Notes: generated from the letters alone by a model not told the origin. Shown: positions 1 to 12,200, counted from the first letter of the stretch. The stretch is DNA of 64,000 bases from Ziziphus jujuba (GCF_031755915.1 NC_083389.1:26667501-26731500); one strand, 5' to 3'. Translations and numbers: made by a program.

Positions 1-157
1 TGATTAATGTATCCGCATCCAATTCTAGCAGGCTTTATATATAGATGAAGTTCACGTCATATATATGCAGGCCAGCTCATGCATGCATGTATAAGGTGTA
101 ATGCAGTAAAACCAATAGACAACAAAAACATCTCCACAGATCAGTATTAGAAATTAC

Positions 158-1844
158 CTTGGTCCAGCGCTTAAATGTATCATAGGTGCCAAATTGCAAG
201 CCTGCATAAGGAACAATCTCAACCAGTGTTGGTGACAATCCTGCGTACAACCCTCGGATGCCACGAGTTCTAACTATGTCAACAAATGCAGACCTCATGG
301 TGGGATACACCTGAATTTGGGCACATGTTGATAAAGCACTGGTATGTTAAAGAACTCTTTATGCATTTACTTTTTGATTATGCAGGTAACACTATATTAA
401 TCTTCAAAAATCTTCATTATAGTAAGACAAATAATTTTAGGCAATCATAGCTCTATTTTCCGAGTAACAAAACATAAGGAGCTGCTAAAAGAACATACAC
501 ACAAACATCCAGAGGCCCAATTGCCCTTTCAAAACACATTTTTCAGCATATCAGTCTACATGTTTAACCAGAAAGCCTTTAAGAATACATCATTGGCCCG
601 CAAGGCCTTCCAAAATGCCATGATTCTGCTTGGAATGTCTAGATTGGCTACTTCTTCATGCAATGAGCAGACAGTAGTGCAGATGAATATAAACATGCTG
701 AGTCTAATCTTAACACAAAGTAAACACCCCACAAAAATAAAAGTTTCATCAATTATACAGGTTAACAATGGGATAAAAATCAATTATACCTTAGGTTCTC
801 CTTGCGAAGCTAATACAGTTCGTAAAAGATCAAAAGGATATGATCCAACAGTAGCTGCACAGCCTGCTAATGATCCACTGATATAAGACAAGTAAGGACT
901 CAAATTAATGTGATCCTCTGCATCAGAAAACCAAAAACAATGACACCATGACATGTTAGTGGATGTGAACATCATAAGTAACCATATTACCATTAAGATG
1001 GCATAATTTCAATAGATAAACACCAAGGTAAATGACATAGAGTAACTAAATACAGGGATGTTTCAAAGTGCACCAAATGAATATATTTAGCATGGCTAAA
1101 AAACTGATCATTGCTCTGATTAATAGATGCCAGTCTGTTCCAAAAATACCTGTCTTAGAAGACCCAGAAGCAAATGTTTTCAATTTGTGCAATACAGTAA
1201 ATTGTATGGCAGTATATGGCATAACCATGAGTAAGGCTGGGACATTGCCACGCCAAAAACCCTGTCAAAACCACAGGTAAGTTATGTCATATATATATAA
1301 TCAAAACAACATAGACTTGCCTACTAACATCTGCTTTTAAGCATATCACAAGTTTACAAAAGGAAGCCCCTTAGGTGTGAAGTTCGGGAATACTATATGC
1401 AATGAAGCTTGCAACCCATTCAATCAAAATTATTTCCTTCACAACTAAATGGAAGCACATGAATCAATACGTAGTGAAGGCTATAACAGAGTAACTAGTG
1501 TCATGCTACAAGTTAAGCAGCTTACCGGTAAGCCTTCTTCTCTGAAAATATCCTTTGTTGCTTGAAGCATTCCAGTATATTTTGATTGTAGAGGCAAATT
1601 TTTCCGGACTAAAGCCCATGAAGATGTGGGCTCCAGTTGAACCTGTCAACATTTGGGACAATAGTTTTCTTCAGTTTTAGTGTAGATGCTGATAGGCATT
1701 GATACACAACACGAATGCAGCAACCCAATCTCTCAAACAATAAACATAAATCAAAACGTCCATTACTATGTATTTCAGGGCACAAATTTTGTAACATTAC
1801 ATTACCAATACGCTTAAAATCCAATAATTTTACACCTCAAATTG

Positions 1845-1876
<32 letters not shown>

Positions 1877-2242
1877 CATATACCATTTTTATCTCTTCCA
1901 GTTGCCCAAAAATTCACAAGAAGCTTATAAAAACACAACACATTGCATTTCAACACTCAAAATAATGCACAATATCAATAAAACCAATAACCCCATTCCA
2001 GTTCTTTTCCATATATTTTCTTCTTTGCCTAAAACTCGGCAAAATTGAGAGAGAGAAGGGGGGGGGGGGGGGGGGGGGGGGGGGGGAAATGAAAAAAAAA
2101 AAAAAAAAGGAAGAGCAAATTTGACCTGAAATCTGATCTTAATAACATCAAGCGGAGATGTAACCGTTCGCGATATACCTCCAGCAATTGCACCAGCTGA
2201 AGCATCAATCAACGCACGCTTCAGCTGTCCCGGTTCCTCCAT
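158..2242 (-). CDS. Mitochondrial thiamine diphosphate carrier (5' part; 3' end outside window)
   Basis: Mitochondrial carrier family (SLC25) protein of the type that imports thiamine diphosphate across the inner membrane. Five coding exons are visible on the minus strand: 2126-2242, 1526-1642, 1150-1261, 790-917 and 158-310. They join in frame to 209 codons; the family is usually about 330 residues, so the last exon or exons lie before base 1. The start [18 protein letters not shown] opens the first helix. Carrier signatures are visible: [11 protein letters not shown] (PxDxxK) in repeat 1 and YPFDLLR (PxDxxR) in repeat 2, followed by [19 protein letters not shown] 5'UTR intron is likely, with donor just below 2522 and acceptor just above 2265, placing a noncoding exon at 2522 to about 2600. 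The family match is strong. The substrate is inferred from resemblance to plant thiamine diphosphate carriers. Intron 1 holds a 29-base G run and a 29-base A run. Confidence 0.92.
2058..2086. repeat. 29-base poly-G run
   Basis: Uninterrupted G run inside intron 1 of the carrier gene, preceded by a GA-rich stretch and followed by an A-rich tract. On the transcribed (minus) strand it is poly-C. G runs this long are rare in AT-rich plant introns. Confidence 0.95.
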
Positions 2243-2642
2243 TTGTTAGATAATCCCTCTCCCTCCTAAGCAAGAACTACAACCTAAAACGTCCATATAA
2301 TAAAAAAAAGCACCAAAATTCATTATAAAAGCGCTCAAAATTTATACGCATACACAAACAAAAAGAACAAACAATACAAACAATACCATGCCTGAGAATG
2401 TTCCATAAAATTAGGGATTCACAATTTATTGGTGAATTCCCGAGAAACAAACAGTAAAAAAGGATGGTAAGATCGAACTTTTTTCAAACCCACAAAGAGA
2501 ATGAGATAGGTAGGTAGATACCTGGAGATGAAGAGGGGTAATAAGGAAGATAGAGCCGCCATTGAAGAGATTCCAAGACCACTTTTTTACCGCCTTGTTA
2601 GATTGAGAAAACAAAAAAATATATATGTCAAAGCTGAGACTT

Positions 2643-4039
2643 GATTTTTTTCCTCCTTTTTTATTTATTTTTGGAAGTACACGAATTTCGTCTGCTCTTT
2701 TTTTGGAAAAATTAGAAGGAAAAATAAAGTAGAGTTTTAATTGGAATTTTAATTGAAATATAAAGAAAAAAATAATAATAATAATAATAATAAAGAGAGA
2801 AAAACCCTATTCCTTGTCTTAAAAAAGAGAAAAAGGAAGAAACGAGGGAGGCTATAGATCTCTATCTTTGACAGAATTTTTTTGGTCTAACATTCCCTAC
2901 AAAAATCTATCAACTTTCCTTTATTATTATTATTATTTTTTTTAATATATTTTTCTGAAATATTAGGCTATCAGTCCTAACATATAAACCACTAACTTTT
3001 TTTTTTTAATTAAACTTTTTTGCGAGCGAATCTTTTGCTACTTAATAGAAGCAAGCCTAATAATTTAATTAATTACACCAATAATATATATATATATATA
3101 TATATTGGATAAAAGTTTAATTGTTAGTAGATTATCAAATGGTTATAGAAAATCATATGTAATATTTACTTTTTGGAGAAAAAATAAAGAAAATATGTTT
3201 AAAGTTGATGGTAGGTGCGATTCATGTGTATAGCCTAGTCTTTTTGTAATTAAAACTTGATAATTGTAATTATATAATAAGTGCCATTAAATTTGCATGT
3301 TTTATCAATGCCCATTTTTTATGGTTGATTCATTAATTATATATATCTTTGTCTTCCATCCAAACCTAAAAACAAAAACACATTATTTCTTCAATTATCA
3401 ATCACTTTAGCATTTGCTAAATTGCTATTTGATGAAATTGCTTATCATCATGCTACGTACAATGTAATTTACGAAAAAAAAAAAAAAGAAAGAAAAATTT
3501 ACGTACAATGTATATAACTGAAAATAGAAGGTGTGTTCAAAGTTTGTTTCAGGCATTTTATGGCATTTATTAGGAGTAGTTGACGGCTAGCTCTACCAAC
3601 CTGTTTGACCAAGATATTCCATAAACCATCTTAGACATTAATGATATAAACCTTATTTAAATGAAGTTAAATACCATTGAAATTTAAACAATTATCAATT
3701 ATTAAATTAGGCTTGTTTAATAATTGGGATGGTTTGTCAAAAACATTTGTTGCATATATTTGCTATAAAGAAGGGAACAATAAGCAGTGCTATAGCAATA
3801 GGGATGTTAGTGTTATTTTTCTAGATAAGAGGTTCTAATAGGGTGTGGGCTGATATATACAGCTTTTGGAAAGTTTATTTTTTGTTTAGTGGTTTTTTTT
3901 TTTTTTAATTGTTTTGTTTGGTTAAGAAGCAATAACATGTAATGTTAAAATAAATATCTTCATAAATATGAAAAGCGTAATTTTATTCAAATAACAAAAT
4001 TAAAAATGTACATCATATTATTTAATAGAAAGGGCCAAA
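2643..4039. other. Intergenic, AT-rich
   Basis: Region upstream of the carrier gene. It holds ATT/TAA trinucleotide runs (about 2772-2792 and 2922-2936), a (TA)n tract near 3084-3105 and several A or T homopolymers. No coding potential or structured RNA was seen. Confidence 0.6.
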
Positions 4040-4520
4040 CTAAATGACTATTACACTTGAGTGCAAATCTCAAATAGTGCTAGTCTGTGTGCAACTTGTA
4101 AATGTTTTGCAGCTTCAACTGAACTAATTTCCTTAGTAAAACATTCCAACCTTTCATTAAACATTTGTTTAGTGGTGTCAAAGAGTCAGATTCCACTACA
4201 CACAGTTATTAATTTCCAATTCCTTCCCAAAAGCCAAACCTTCATATAAAGCTACAATCTCAATAGCTAACGGAGTAAACCATTGTTGAATAGGTTTTGC
4301 ACAAGCAGCAGGCAATTTTCCCTTATAACTATACCAACACCAAGTATCCCAATTTTTTCATCAACAGCCCCATCCACATTAACATTGGTTGATTGCGTTT
4401 GTAGCTTCTCCAAAATCTTTCATCAGCATCATAGCATTTTCAACTACATGTAAAGTCAATATTTTTCCATTTACAATAAGACTTCATTGATCCCAAATGG
4501 CCCAAAATAAAATTTTCCTT
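4040..4520 (-). pseudogene. Decayed non-LTR retroelement fragment (RNase H-like domain)
   Basis: Read on the minus strand, pieces of the plant reverse-transcriptase-associated RNase H domain (RVT_3 type) appear in the usual order but broken by stops and frameshifts. KILFWAIWDQ followed by a stop lies near 4510-4490. NVDGAVDEKIGILGVGIVI, carrying the DG of the first catalytic strand, lies at 4380-4324. IEIVALYEGLAFGKELE lies near 4270-4225 in another frame. VAHRLA, typical of the domain's end, lies near 4090-4070. This is an old 3' remnant of a LINE-like element or a domesticated relative. No intact ORF, target duplication or poly-A tail could be assigned. Confidence 0.7.
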
Positions 4521-4887
4521 AATGTCAATGTTCTACTAACAAATTAACAATTACATTTTTTTTTCTTTAAATAAATTTGAGGAAAATCAGAACTCTATTT
4601 CCCCAAACTTTCCAGGAAAGTGTGATTTCTGTAATTTAAAAAGCAAAATTCAACGAGAAAGCCAACAAAACACGAAGAACCATTCAAAAACGAAGATTCT
4701 GGAAGACTTTAAATTAGTAATTGCGTCGTATTTCACTAAAAACTTGAAAGGAGAAGTTTTCTTCAGACTTTTCAAACGCAATTAAGGAGTTTTGTAAGTT
4801 ATTTGTTATGATCGTTTTCTAATGACTGCCACTCAAATCCTTCTCAAATACCCAAGCAGGAGTTGGGTAAGCACCACTTACATGCTG

Positions 4888-4997
4888 CCATGTGGCATTC
4901 CATGTGGCAGCGTGTGGATAACAAACCGCCATAGGGGAAGCGCGTGAGCGAGCCAGCCGAAATCGCGAATTCCACGGCTTGTGACGTAGTATATAAG
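4888..4997 (+). promoter_or_regulatory. SRC2-like gene promoter: paired CATGTG boxes and TATA box
   Basis: Two copies of CCATGTGGCA lie 12 bp apart (4888-4897 and 4900-4909). CATGTG is the MYC/NAC-type element known from drought-responsive plant promoters. A TGACGT core lies at about 4982 and a TATATAAG box at 4990-4997, roughly 155 bp before the start codon. The function is inferred from motif content only. Confidence 0.55.
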
Positions 4998-5152
4998 TGG
5001 TTACCCAATTACCCTTCCCCAGATTTATTACAAAAAAACGTTGACGTTTAAAATTTCTTTAAAAGTTTTTTAAGTCTTCTTCCTTACTTCAAAGCTTTTA
5101 GCCCTTTTATCTCTTTTCTCTTTCTCTTTCTCTTTGTTTGTGTAAGTCTCGA

Positions 5153-6040
5153 ATGGAGCAAAGGACTTTAGAGATCAACGTCGTCTCCGCCACAGATCTC
5201 AAAGATGTCAACCTCATCACAAAGATGGATGTATACGCCGTCGTTTCGATCTCCGGCGACTCTCATCCCTACCACCAGAAGACCAAGACCAACGTTGACC
5301 GTGGCTGCGGATCCAAACCCACATGGAATTACCCCATGAAATTCACCATCAACGACGCCGCCGCAAAGCAGAACCGACTCTCACTCGTCTTCAACATCCG
5401 CTGCGAGCGCAGTCTCGGCGACAAAGACATCGGCCAAGTCATCGTCCCGGTCAAAGAGCTTCTTGACTCTGCTGGTGATGGAAGCTCCATGAAATTCACG
5501 AGCTACCAGGTCAGAAAACCCTCCGGAAAACCCAAAGGCGTGCTCAATTTCTCCTTCAAATTTGGGGAAAAGTTCTCCGCCGCCGCTGCCACGGCCTCCG
5601 CTGCCGAATATGTAGCTACGAAGACGAAAACAGCCGAAGAGCCCGTCACCGCTTATCCGGCGCCCCCGGGGGTCGGGTCTTCGGTCGGAGCATATCCACC
5701 ACCTCCGGGAGCATATCCACCTTATCCGCCGGTACAGGGATACGGAGGGTATCCACCACCGCCGCCTCAACCAGGTTATGGTGCATACCCGCCACCGCCT
5801 CAACCGGGTTATGGATATCCACCGCCTGGATATGGGTATCCACCGCCGGGTCAGGGGTATGGGCAGCCGCCGTTGCAGCAAGCAGGGAAGAAGAAGAACA
5901 AGTTTGGAATGGGAATGGGAGCTGGATTGCTAGGAGGACTGCTGGGTGGGATGTTGATCGGAGATATGGTGTCGGATGCGGCTGCTTATGATGCCGGGTA
6001 CGATGGCGGGTTTGATGATGCCGGGTTCGGTGATTTTTGA
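5153..6040 (+). CDS. SRC2: SRC2-like C2-domain protein
   Basis: Intronless gene for 295 residues. The ATG at 5153 is chosen because upstream in-frame sequence lacks an ATG and the C2 domain begins at once (MEQRTLEINVVSATDLKDV). Residues 1 to about 140 form a C2 domain of the SRC2/BAP type, which binds phospholipid and often calcium. Residues about 165-245 are a low-complexity Tyr/Pro/Gly region with repeated YPPPPG-like units. The C-terminus has a basic KKKNKFG patch, a Gly/Leu stretch (GLLGGLLGGMLIGDM) that may insert in or associate with membrane, and an acidic Asp/Gly/Phe tail. SRC2 (soybean gene regulated by cold 2) proteins are cold- and stress-linked and traffic between ER and vacuole. 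The gene is GC-rich compared with its surroundings, which is common for intronless plant genes and explains the long antisense ORFs over it. Confidence 0.9.
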   Translation: MEQRTLEINVVSATDLKDVNLITKMDVYAVVSISGDSHPYHQKTKTNVDRGCGSKPTWNYPMKFTINDAAAKQNRLSLVFNIRCERSLGDKDIGQVIVPVKELLDSAGDGSSMKFTSYQVRKPSGKPKGVLNFSFKFGEKFSAAAATASAAEYVATKTKTAEEPVTAYPAPPGVGSSVGAYPPPPGAYPPYPPVQGYGGYPPPPPQPGYGAYPPPPQPGYGYPPPGYGYPPPGQGYGQPPLQQAGKKKNKFGMGMGAGLLGGLLGGMLIGDMVSDAAAYDAGYDGGFDDAGFGDF

Positions 6041-6842
6041 TTGCGGATTGGAAGCTTGGTTTTGACTTATCCTTGTTGAATGGTTCTATTGTACGTAACA
6101 ATATCTCCTTTTATTTTATTTTATTTTTTTTTCATGATGTGGATATTACTCTATTATATTAATTAATATGTTTAATAAAATAAAATAAATGTTTTTTTAT
6201 TGATTATTGGGACATTTTAATTGATTGTCCTTCAAAAACAATTAAAGGCAGATAAATTAACCATAAATTTTCACCAATTTTTTTTTCAAAAAAAAAAAAT
6301 TTAATTTTTTATTTTTTTATTTTTATTTATGAAATAATTAACCATAATAAGTTGAACAATTTTACAGTATAAATACCCTATAGCTGATCTAATTGCCTTT
6401 TGGGTATTAAAATTGCATATTGTACTAGATCTCTACTAGGGTATGGTTTCCATTTCTCTATAAACGGAGAATTACAATTTACCTTAGATCGTGTTATTCT
6501 TGATAAACTGATAAGTATATGCCAATTCAAAATAAAATTTCTAATTAATAACTTTTTAGAGAAAAAAAAAAAAAAGAAAACAAATTGCAACTGAAATAAT
6601 ATATAATGTATTTCCTTAATAATTATCTTTTAATGATGTTAAAAAATTAAATTCAAACAATTTTAAAGGAAAGTAGGATCTAATTGGCATCCCAATCGTA
6701 TTTCCATTTCAAGGAAAATATATATATATATATATATTAAAACAATGTATTATCGTATTGGATGACGTCTTCTTCAGAGGGTGTATTCTAGGTGGCATAA
6801 AACTCATCCAGCCAGCATAAGACTTTTTGTGAATCTTATCGG

Positions 6843-6873
<31 letters not shown>

Positions 6874-7552
6874 TAATGTTTGTGATAAAATTTCTATATA
6901 GAACGTCATGTCCGATTATGAAATAAAATAAATTTGTACATTTTGAATTGATTGATCATTGACAACAAAGAAAAGGAGAAAAATTAACGGTAGCAAGTTT
7001 TTTTAATTTTTGAAGAATTAATCATAAATTGAACAATTTTATAATTTAAATGCCCTCTAGCCGATCTTATATGCCTTCGGGGTGTTAATATTGGGAGCCA
7101 TCAGATGACTAGTTTATCTCACATCTATCAATGGAAAGCGAAGCTCTAATAACTCGTCATCAAAAGAACATTGAACATTCTTTTGGGTTAATGAATTCCT
7201 TTTATTTAAGGAGGGATTGATCATATTGGCGTCTTAGCCTATTTCTATTCCAAGAAAAAGATTAGGGAATGGAGAAAATTTGTGTCAAAACATTATAAAA
7301 AAAAAAAAAAAAAAAAAGGTCACTGTTCGCAGTAGATTTATATATAAAAGTTATAATGATGTAATATATCTATTTTTTTTTAAAAAGAAAATAATGAAAA
7401 AAATGAAAAAATGAACCCCCAATTTAGAAGGTCGCAAAAAAACAAAATACACCGGCAAAAGTTGAATACAAGTGAACAGAGAGAACAGAAGATGGGCGAT
7501 TGGGCGGTATATTAGATGGAGACACACATAAAAGCTGTCCATTCTTGTTCCA
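6041..7552. repeat. Intergenic with a diverged local duplication
   Basis: Between SRC2 and the GST gene. A segment at about 6345-6715 and another at about 7010-7255 share motifs in the same order: a gttgaacaattttA-type string, a TAAAT(A/G)CCCT block, GATCT with a nearby GCCTT, and the same cattccaag-like end. They look like two old copies of one noncoding repeat. (TA)n tracts lie at about 6718-6736 and 6843-6864. No gene was seen. Confidence 0.5.
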
Positions 7553-7560
7553 CTATATAA
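7553..7560 (+). promoter_or_regulatory. Probable TATA box of the GST gene
   Basis: CTATATAA about 120 bp before the GST start codon. The leader between them contains a (TA)n tract at about 7639-7662. Confidence 0.5.
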
Positions 7561-7677
7561 ACACACAACTAGCTAATTTTGCCAACAAACCCAGTTTAGT
7601 TCTTTTCATATTAATCGTTTTTCTCTGCAATAGTCCATATATATATATATATATATATATATCACATATATACAGCC

Positions 7678-8729
7678 ATGGCAAAGCCAATTATCAAAGT
7701 TCATGGAATTTCACTCTCCACTTGCACTGCCCGAGTCTTGCTTTGCCTCCATGAGAAAGGCCTCCAATACCAACTTGTTCCAATTGATGTAGCTTCTGGT
7801 GCTCATAAAAGACAACCTTATCTGTCTTTAAATGTTAGATCTATTTCCTATATGTATCCTTTCAAATTATATACATTTCTTTCAACCTTTTTTTTTTTTT
7901 TCCAAGCTTTCATGTATGTTCCTTTAGACCAAAAATTTCAGGTACAATTTTGCTTCTGAATTAATGGATTCTCACATTTCTGCTTGTTCACAAATTTTCT
8001 CCTCTCTTGGTTTTACAGCCATTTGGGCTGGTACCAGCATTTGAAGATGGAAATGTCAGTCTCTTTGGTAAGATAGACATTGTTGTGACTATATATATAT
8101 ATATCTGTATATACCATCATATTGAATTATAATTAAGTGGTTGTGATTATTTTATCAAAAAACTTTGTCAAAACTATTAGTGTGGAAACGCTCATATATA
8201 TATATATATATTGATCTGATGGTATAAATTTTTAAGATATTTTCATTGGCCAGAATCAAGGGCAATCAACAGGTACTTGGCGCGAAAACACGAAGACAAA
8301 GGAACCGATCTCCTCCTATCCAAAAGCTCCACAGAATCCGCCATTGTTGAAACATGGATGGAAGTGGAAGCTCACCATTTCAATGGTCCAATATTTGCAA
8401 TCAACCACCAAAGGATAATCAATCCTCTATATGGGTTAGACCCAGATGAGGAAATTATCAAATCTGAATTGGAAAAGCTAGAAAATGTGCTTGACATATA
8501 CGAGGAAAGGCTATCCAAATCTGAATATCTTGGTGGAAAGAGTTATACACTGGCTGATTTGAACCACATTCCATTTCTTGTTTACTTCATGAAAACTCCA
8601 AATGCAACTGCTATCACCTCTCGTCCTCATGTCAATGCTTGGTGGAACAAGATCTCGACGAGGAAAGCTACCATTGAAGTTGAAGCAGGAATGAAGCTTC
8701 ACTTGGCGAATTTTGATAATGAGAAATGA
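7678..8729 (+). CDS. GSTF13: Phi-class glutathione S-transferase (GSTF13-like)
   Basis: Conjugates glutathione to electrophiles in the cytosol. Three exons (7678-7833, 8019-8067, 8254-8729) join in frame to 226 residues, with the intron positions typical of plant phi GSTs. The thioredoxin-like N domain has KVHGISLSTCTARVLLCLHEKG; Ser14 is the expected catalytic serine of the class. The glutathione-site motifs PFGLVPAFEDG and ESRAINRYLARKH follow. The helical C domain includes EVEAHHFN and YTLADLNHIPF. KHEDKGTDLL, EAHHFN, LDVYEERL-like and YFMKT segments resemble Arabidopsis GSTF13 more than the stress-induced GSTF2/8 group. Intron 1 has a weak donor (GTTAGA). The protein is slightly longer than the usual 215 residues. 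Confidence 0.92.
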
Positions 8730-8950
8730 GAATTAATTATCAATGAAATACTGCAAATGGACATTTTAAATAATTAATTCAATGGTGGCTTTTTTTTTTT
8801 TTTTGATTTTTTTTTTTGTCCTTTTCTGATTTTAACAAGTAGCTAGTTTTTGTGTAATTTTATTCTGTCTTTCTTTATCAGATGTGTGTAGCCGAAAAGA
8901 GCATCTTTGGATGCCGCAATTCAAAACATCTATATATATATATATATATA

Positions 8951-9061
8951 TATATAAGGCATGTGAAAATAAAAATAATCACAATATTACATTAAATTTG
9001 TTAAAAAATATATAAGGCATGTAAAAATAAAAATAACAATATTACATTAAATTTTTTAAAT
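8951..9061. repeat. Tandem duplication, two units of about 55 bp
   Basis: The unit runs from tatataaggcatg through acattaaatt and occurs at about 8951-9008 and 9009-9061. The second copy has small deletions. It lies between the GST 3' end and the tRNA gene, bounded by (TA)n tracts on both sides. Confidence 0.75.
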
Positions 9062-9144
9062 ACATAAATATATATATATATATATATATATTACATTAAA
9101 AAAATGAAAAAAATAAATAAAAAGAAAAACAAACCTATTTAGAA

Positions 9145-9215
9145 TGCGCATCCGGGGAATCGAACCCCGGTCAGTACCGTGGGAGGGTACTATGATACCA
9201 CTACACCAGATGCGC
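9145..9215 (-). tRNA. tRNA-Gly (anticodon CCC)
   Basis: A 71-base cloverleaf on the minus strand. The acceptor GCGCATC (9215-9209) pairs with GATGCGC (9152-9146), followed by discriminator A. The D arm is GTGTAGTGGTATCAT. The anticodon stem GTACC/GGTAC closes the loop CTCCCAC, with CCC at 9183-9181 reading GGG glycine codons. The T arm is CCGGGGTTCGATTCCCCGG. Internal RNA polymerase III promoters are present: an A box (TGGTGTAGTGG) and a B box (GGTTCGATTCC). Downstream on the minus strand T runs near 9129-9119 would terminate Pol III. No intron is present. Confidence 0.97.
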
Positions 9216-12200
9216 TTTCGATTGAGCTTCTCCAGAAATATTTTATAATAAAATGTACCACCAACTAGCAGCAAGAAATATTTTTCTTTTGACATTTTGG
9301 AGCTCATTCCTATACATATATAATATTGTAACTCTATTTTTGTCAGTGAGGTGGAAGGAAGGTAAAATACCCATTGGTTTCAGACTCCAATTGGGTCAAG
9401 ATTCAGGGCGGGTTTGCTATCAAACTTAGACCAGTGCTCCAATGGACACGGAAAGATGTAACCCAAAACCACTAAGCCCAAATGAAGCATGGTATCTGCA
9501 TTTTATCTTTTAAATGCCAAAGTTCACTTTGTGAGTGATACAAAAAGCTTTGGCTTATAAATTCTGTAATCAGCGAGAATCAGTTTCTCAACAAGTTTCT
9601 AACTGGGGCTATTGAGCATATCAGCATCTTATATATTACCAAAATCTTTCTCTAAAGTAATGAAACTAAAATAGCTGTAAACCCATAAAAAGGAAAAAAA
9701 AAACAGAAAAAAACTGAATGGAATAGAGGAAGGAATACAATGGAATTCAGTGTGAAGCACATAGTTTTAATACCCTGGTGTAACAAAAAGTAAACTATAG
9801 GGGAAAAAAATACCAGAACTGAGGAAGATATAGTTATGGAAAATTATACAACATAAGTGATACAAATGCATGGAATCCAAACAAACAGTTTCAATCAAGA
9901 ATCAAAGTCAGCTAGTACTATGCTCTTTTCATTATCTGTGTCTTGCTTAAGCTATAATTCAAAGATATATATATTTAAAGAAAAATAAGGGAATATATAT
10001 CAAAAATTCCATGCATATATACAAAATTTACGGAAAGGACGTAAGTTTTACGAATTTTAAATCTTCCTTTTGGTTTTGATTAGAATACAATGGTTCTGTC
10101 ATTTCCTGATGATTATGAAATATTTTATAAGGAAAATGCTTCCCTAATGTGTTCTTAAGAAGGAATTGATCCTACATTCCTAATGTTTAGTACTTTATTC
10201 TCAAAATCGTGTAAATGGTCTCATTCTATCTTTTATATTTTAATCAAAGTTAGGCATAATCTAATAATAGATAAGCAAATCATTCTCAATTTGCTTTTAA
10301 TTTTATTCCCTTTATACGAAAATTCCCTCCCTCTATCTACCGCTCCACTCTCATTATCTAGCTAGAAAAGGAACAATTCCTATTAATCTTTGTACAAATT
10401 AAACCATTCAATATATATATATATATATATATATATAGTGTAGGCCTTTTACGAACCCCAATGAGTATTTTCCTGTATTATTATTTAGTGTAATGGGGAA
10501 TAAATTCATTTACACACCAAGGACCATGTTGGCTAATTATATTAAAGAAATAGACCAAACAATTTGAATTAAGACTGACAATCATGAGGAAATTCACTTT
10601 TGAGAGAGGATAAAAAAAAATAAAAAATAAATAAATATCCTTTTGAAGATGTAAACGATTGTCATTGAATATGCCAATAAGGCCTTTAATTTGTCCATAC
10701 GGTACCCAATTGCCTCCTAATTACCGAGATCAAGGCATCTCGTTCTCTAAGTAGAAAACTTCTAAGAGAATAGTGAAATTAAGAGCTGTCTTATGCATGG
10801 GCTAGGAATAGAAAATTGATTAGACTATTTTTATTATTATTATTATTTCTTTGTTTGTTTTATTTTCTTGGCTTTTAAAACCTCAACCGCAGAGTATATA
10901 TATTCCTAATCAGCGGAAGCCCATAGAAAGAGCTTATTGTATAACCCAAATATAAAGTGTTTTAATTTAATCAAGGCCATTTAAGTAACCTCATGCTTCC
11001 TTGCCCTAGTTAACTAGGGTTATAATATATTAAAGAAAAGAGAACAGCTAGCTTCACCAAACTTATAATTAAAATATATATTATATTTAAACGAAGTATC
11101 AGATCCATTTCCAGAAGGATTACGTAGTTATAAAAACACTAATCAATTTTATGCGTAAAGATTTTGTATAAAGTGTACAAGCTTATAGTCTTGATCTGCG
11201 TGGTTTACAAATCCCAATTTTGAATGTGAGTGAGAGAAATGGAGGAGCAAAAAAAAAAAAAAAACTCCATTAATATGACGACCATATAATTATATCTATA
11301 ATAAGGGAACAACAATTGTCAATTTTCTTTGGTGATTAAGATGGATCAGTGCTGCTTTTTCTTGAAAAAAGAAGAGGTTAGAATGGAAAGGCACATATAT
11401 ACATATAAAAATTTGTAACAAAGGATATCTTTGCATGGTTTGCTTAGTTAAATATAGGAATTAAAAAATTGTTGGCTTTTTGCTGAGGGATATATATCAC
11501 AAGCACATGGGGTTGTTTGTATATGATAAATGAGACTAATATGAGAAAGTTTTCTAATTTCCATACTATGTGGAGCCAATTTATTGTGATGTACTTATAA
11601 TAGGATTAAAAGCAAGCATTTTCTCTTTTCTGAAAGGTGTCGTGGACTCATTACAAATATATTGTTTTCTTATGAAATATTGCTTCAAAAATATACAACT
11701 TAATTTGAACTAAATGTATAAATATATTTATATATATATACATATATATAGATGTATAAGCAAGCTGAGGTGGCAAACTTTGAACCTCACAGTAGAGAGT
11801 TTTGGATTTAGTGAGAACCATTGACGTCCTACGTGGACTTACATTTTGGGGTGGGAATCGTTCGGCCAAATTCCACGTCATTGTCTACGTCATGATGCCA
11901 GAATAGTAATACTTAATTTATTATTATTATTATTATTCTTTCCGTGATCAACTTAATATGGTATGTTGGTCATCCAAAAAAAAAAACAAAAAAACAAAAA
12001 ACAAAAAAAAGTTGCCTTATTTTGGTTGCATTTTCATTTTGATGACCATCACAATTTTGCTACCAATCTTATTAGAAATTGTTATGATTAAGCATCTGCA
12101 TTATGCTCCATATAATAGACTGTTCCTATCAATCTCAATCTCTATAACAAATTAGAACTTTTATATACATATACATATACATATATATATATATATATAT

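Noticed and set aside
5138..5152. Start of SRC2 five codons earlier
   Set aside because: That frame begins with TTG, not ATG; the ATG at 5153 fits the family N-terminus.
5381..6101. Long minus-strand open frames (151 and 166 codons) opposite SRC2
   Set aside because: They are antisense to a GC-rich, Pro/Gly-repeat coding sequence; their Arg/Trp/Ile-rich content is the mirror of PPPGYG repeats.
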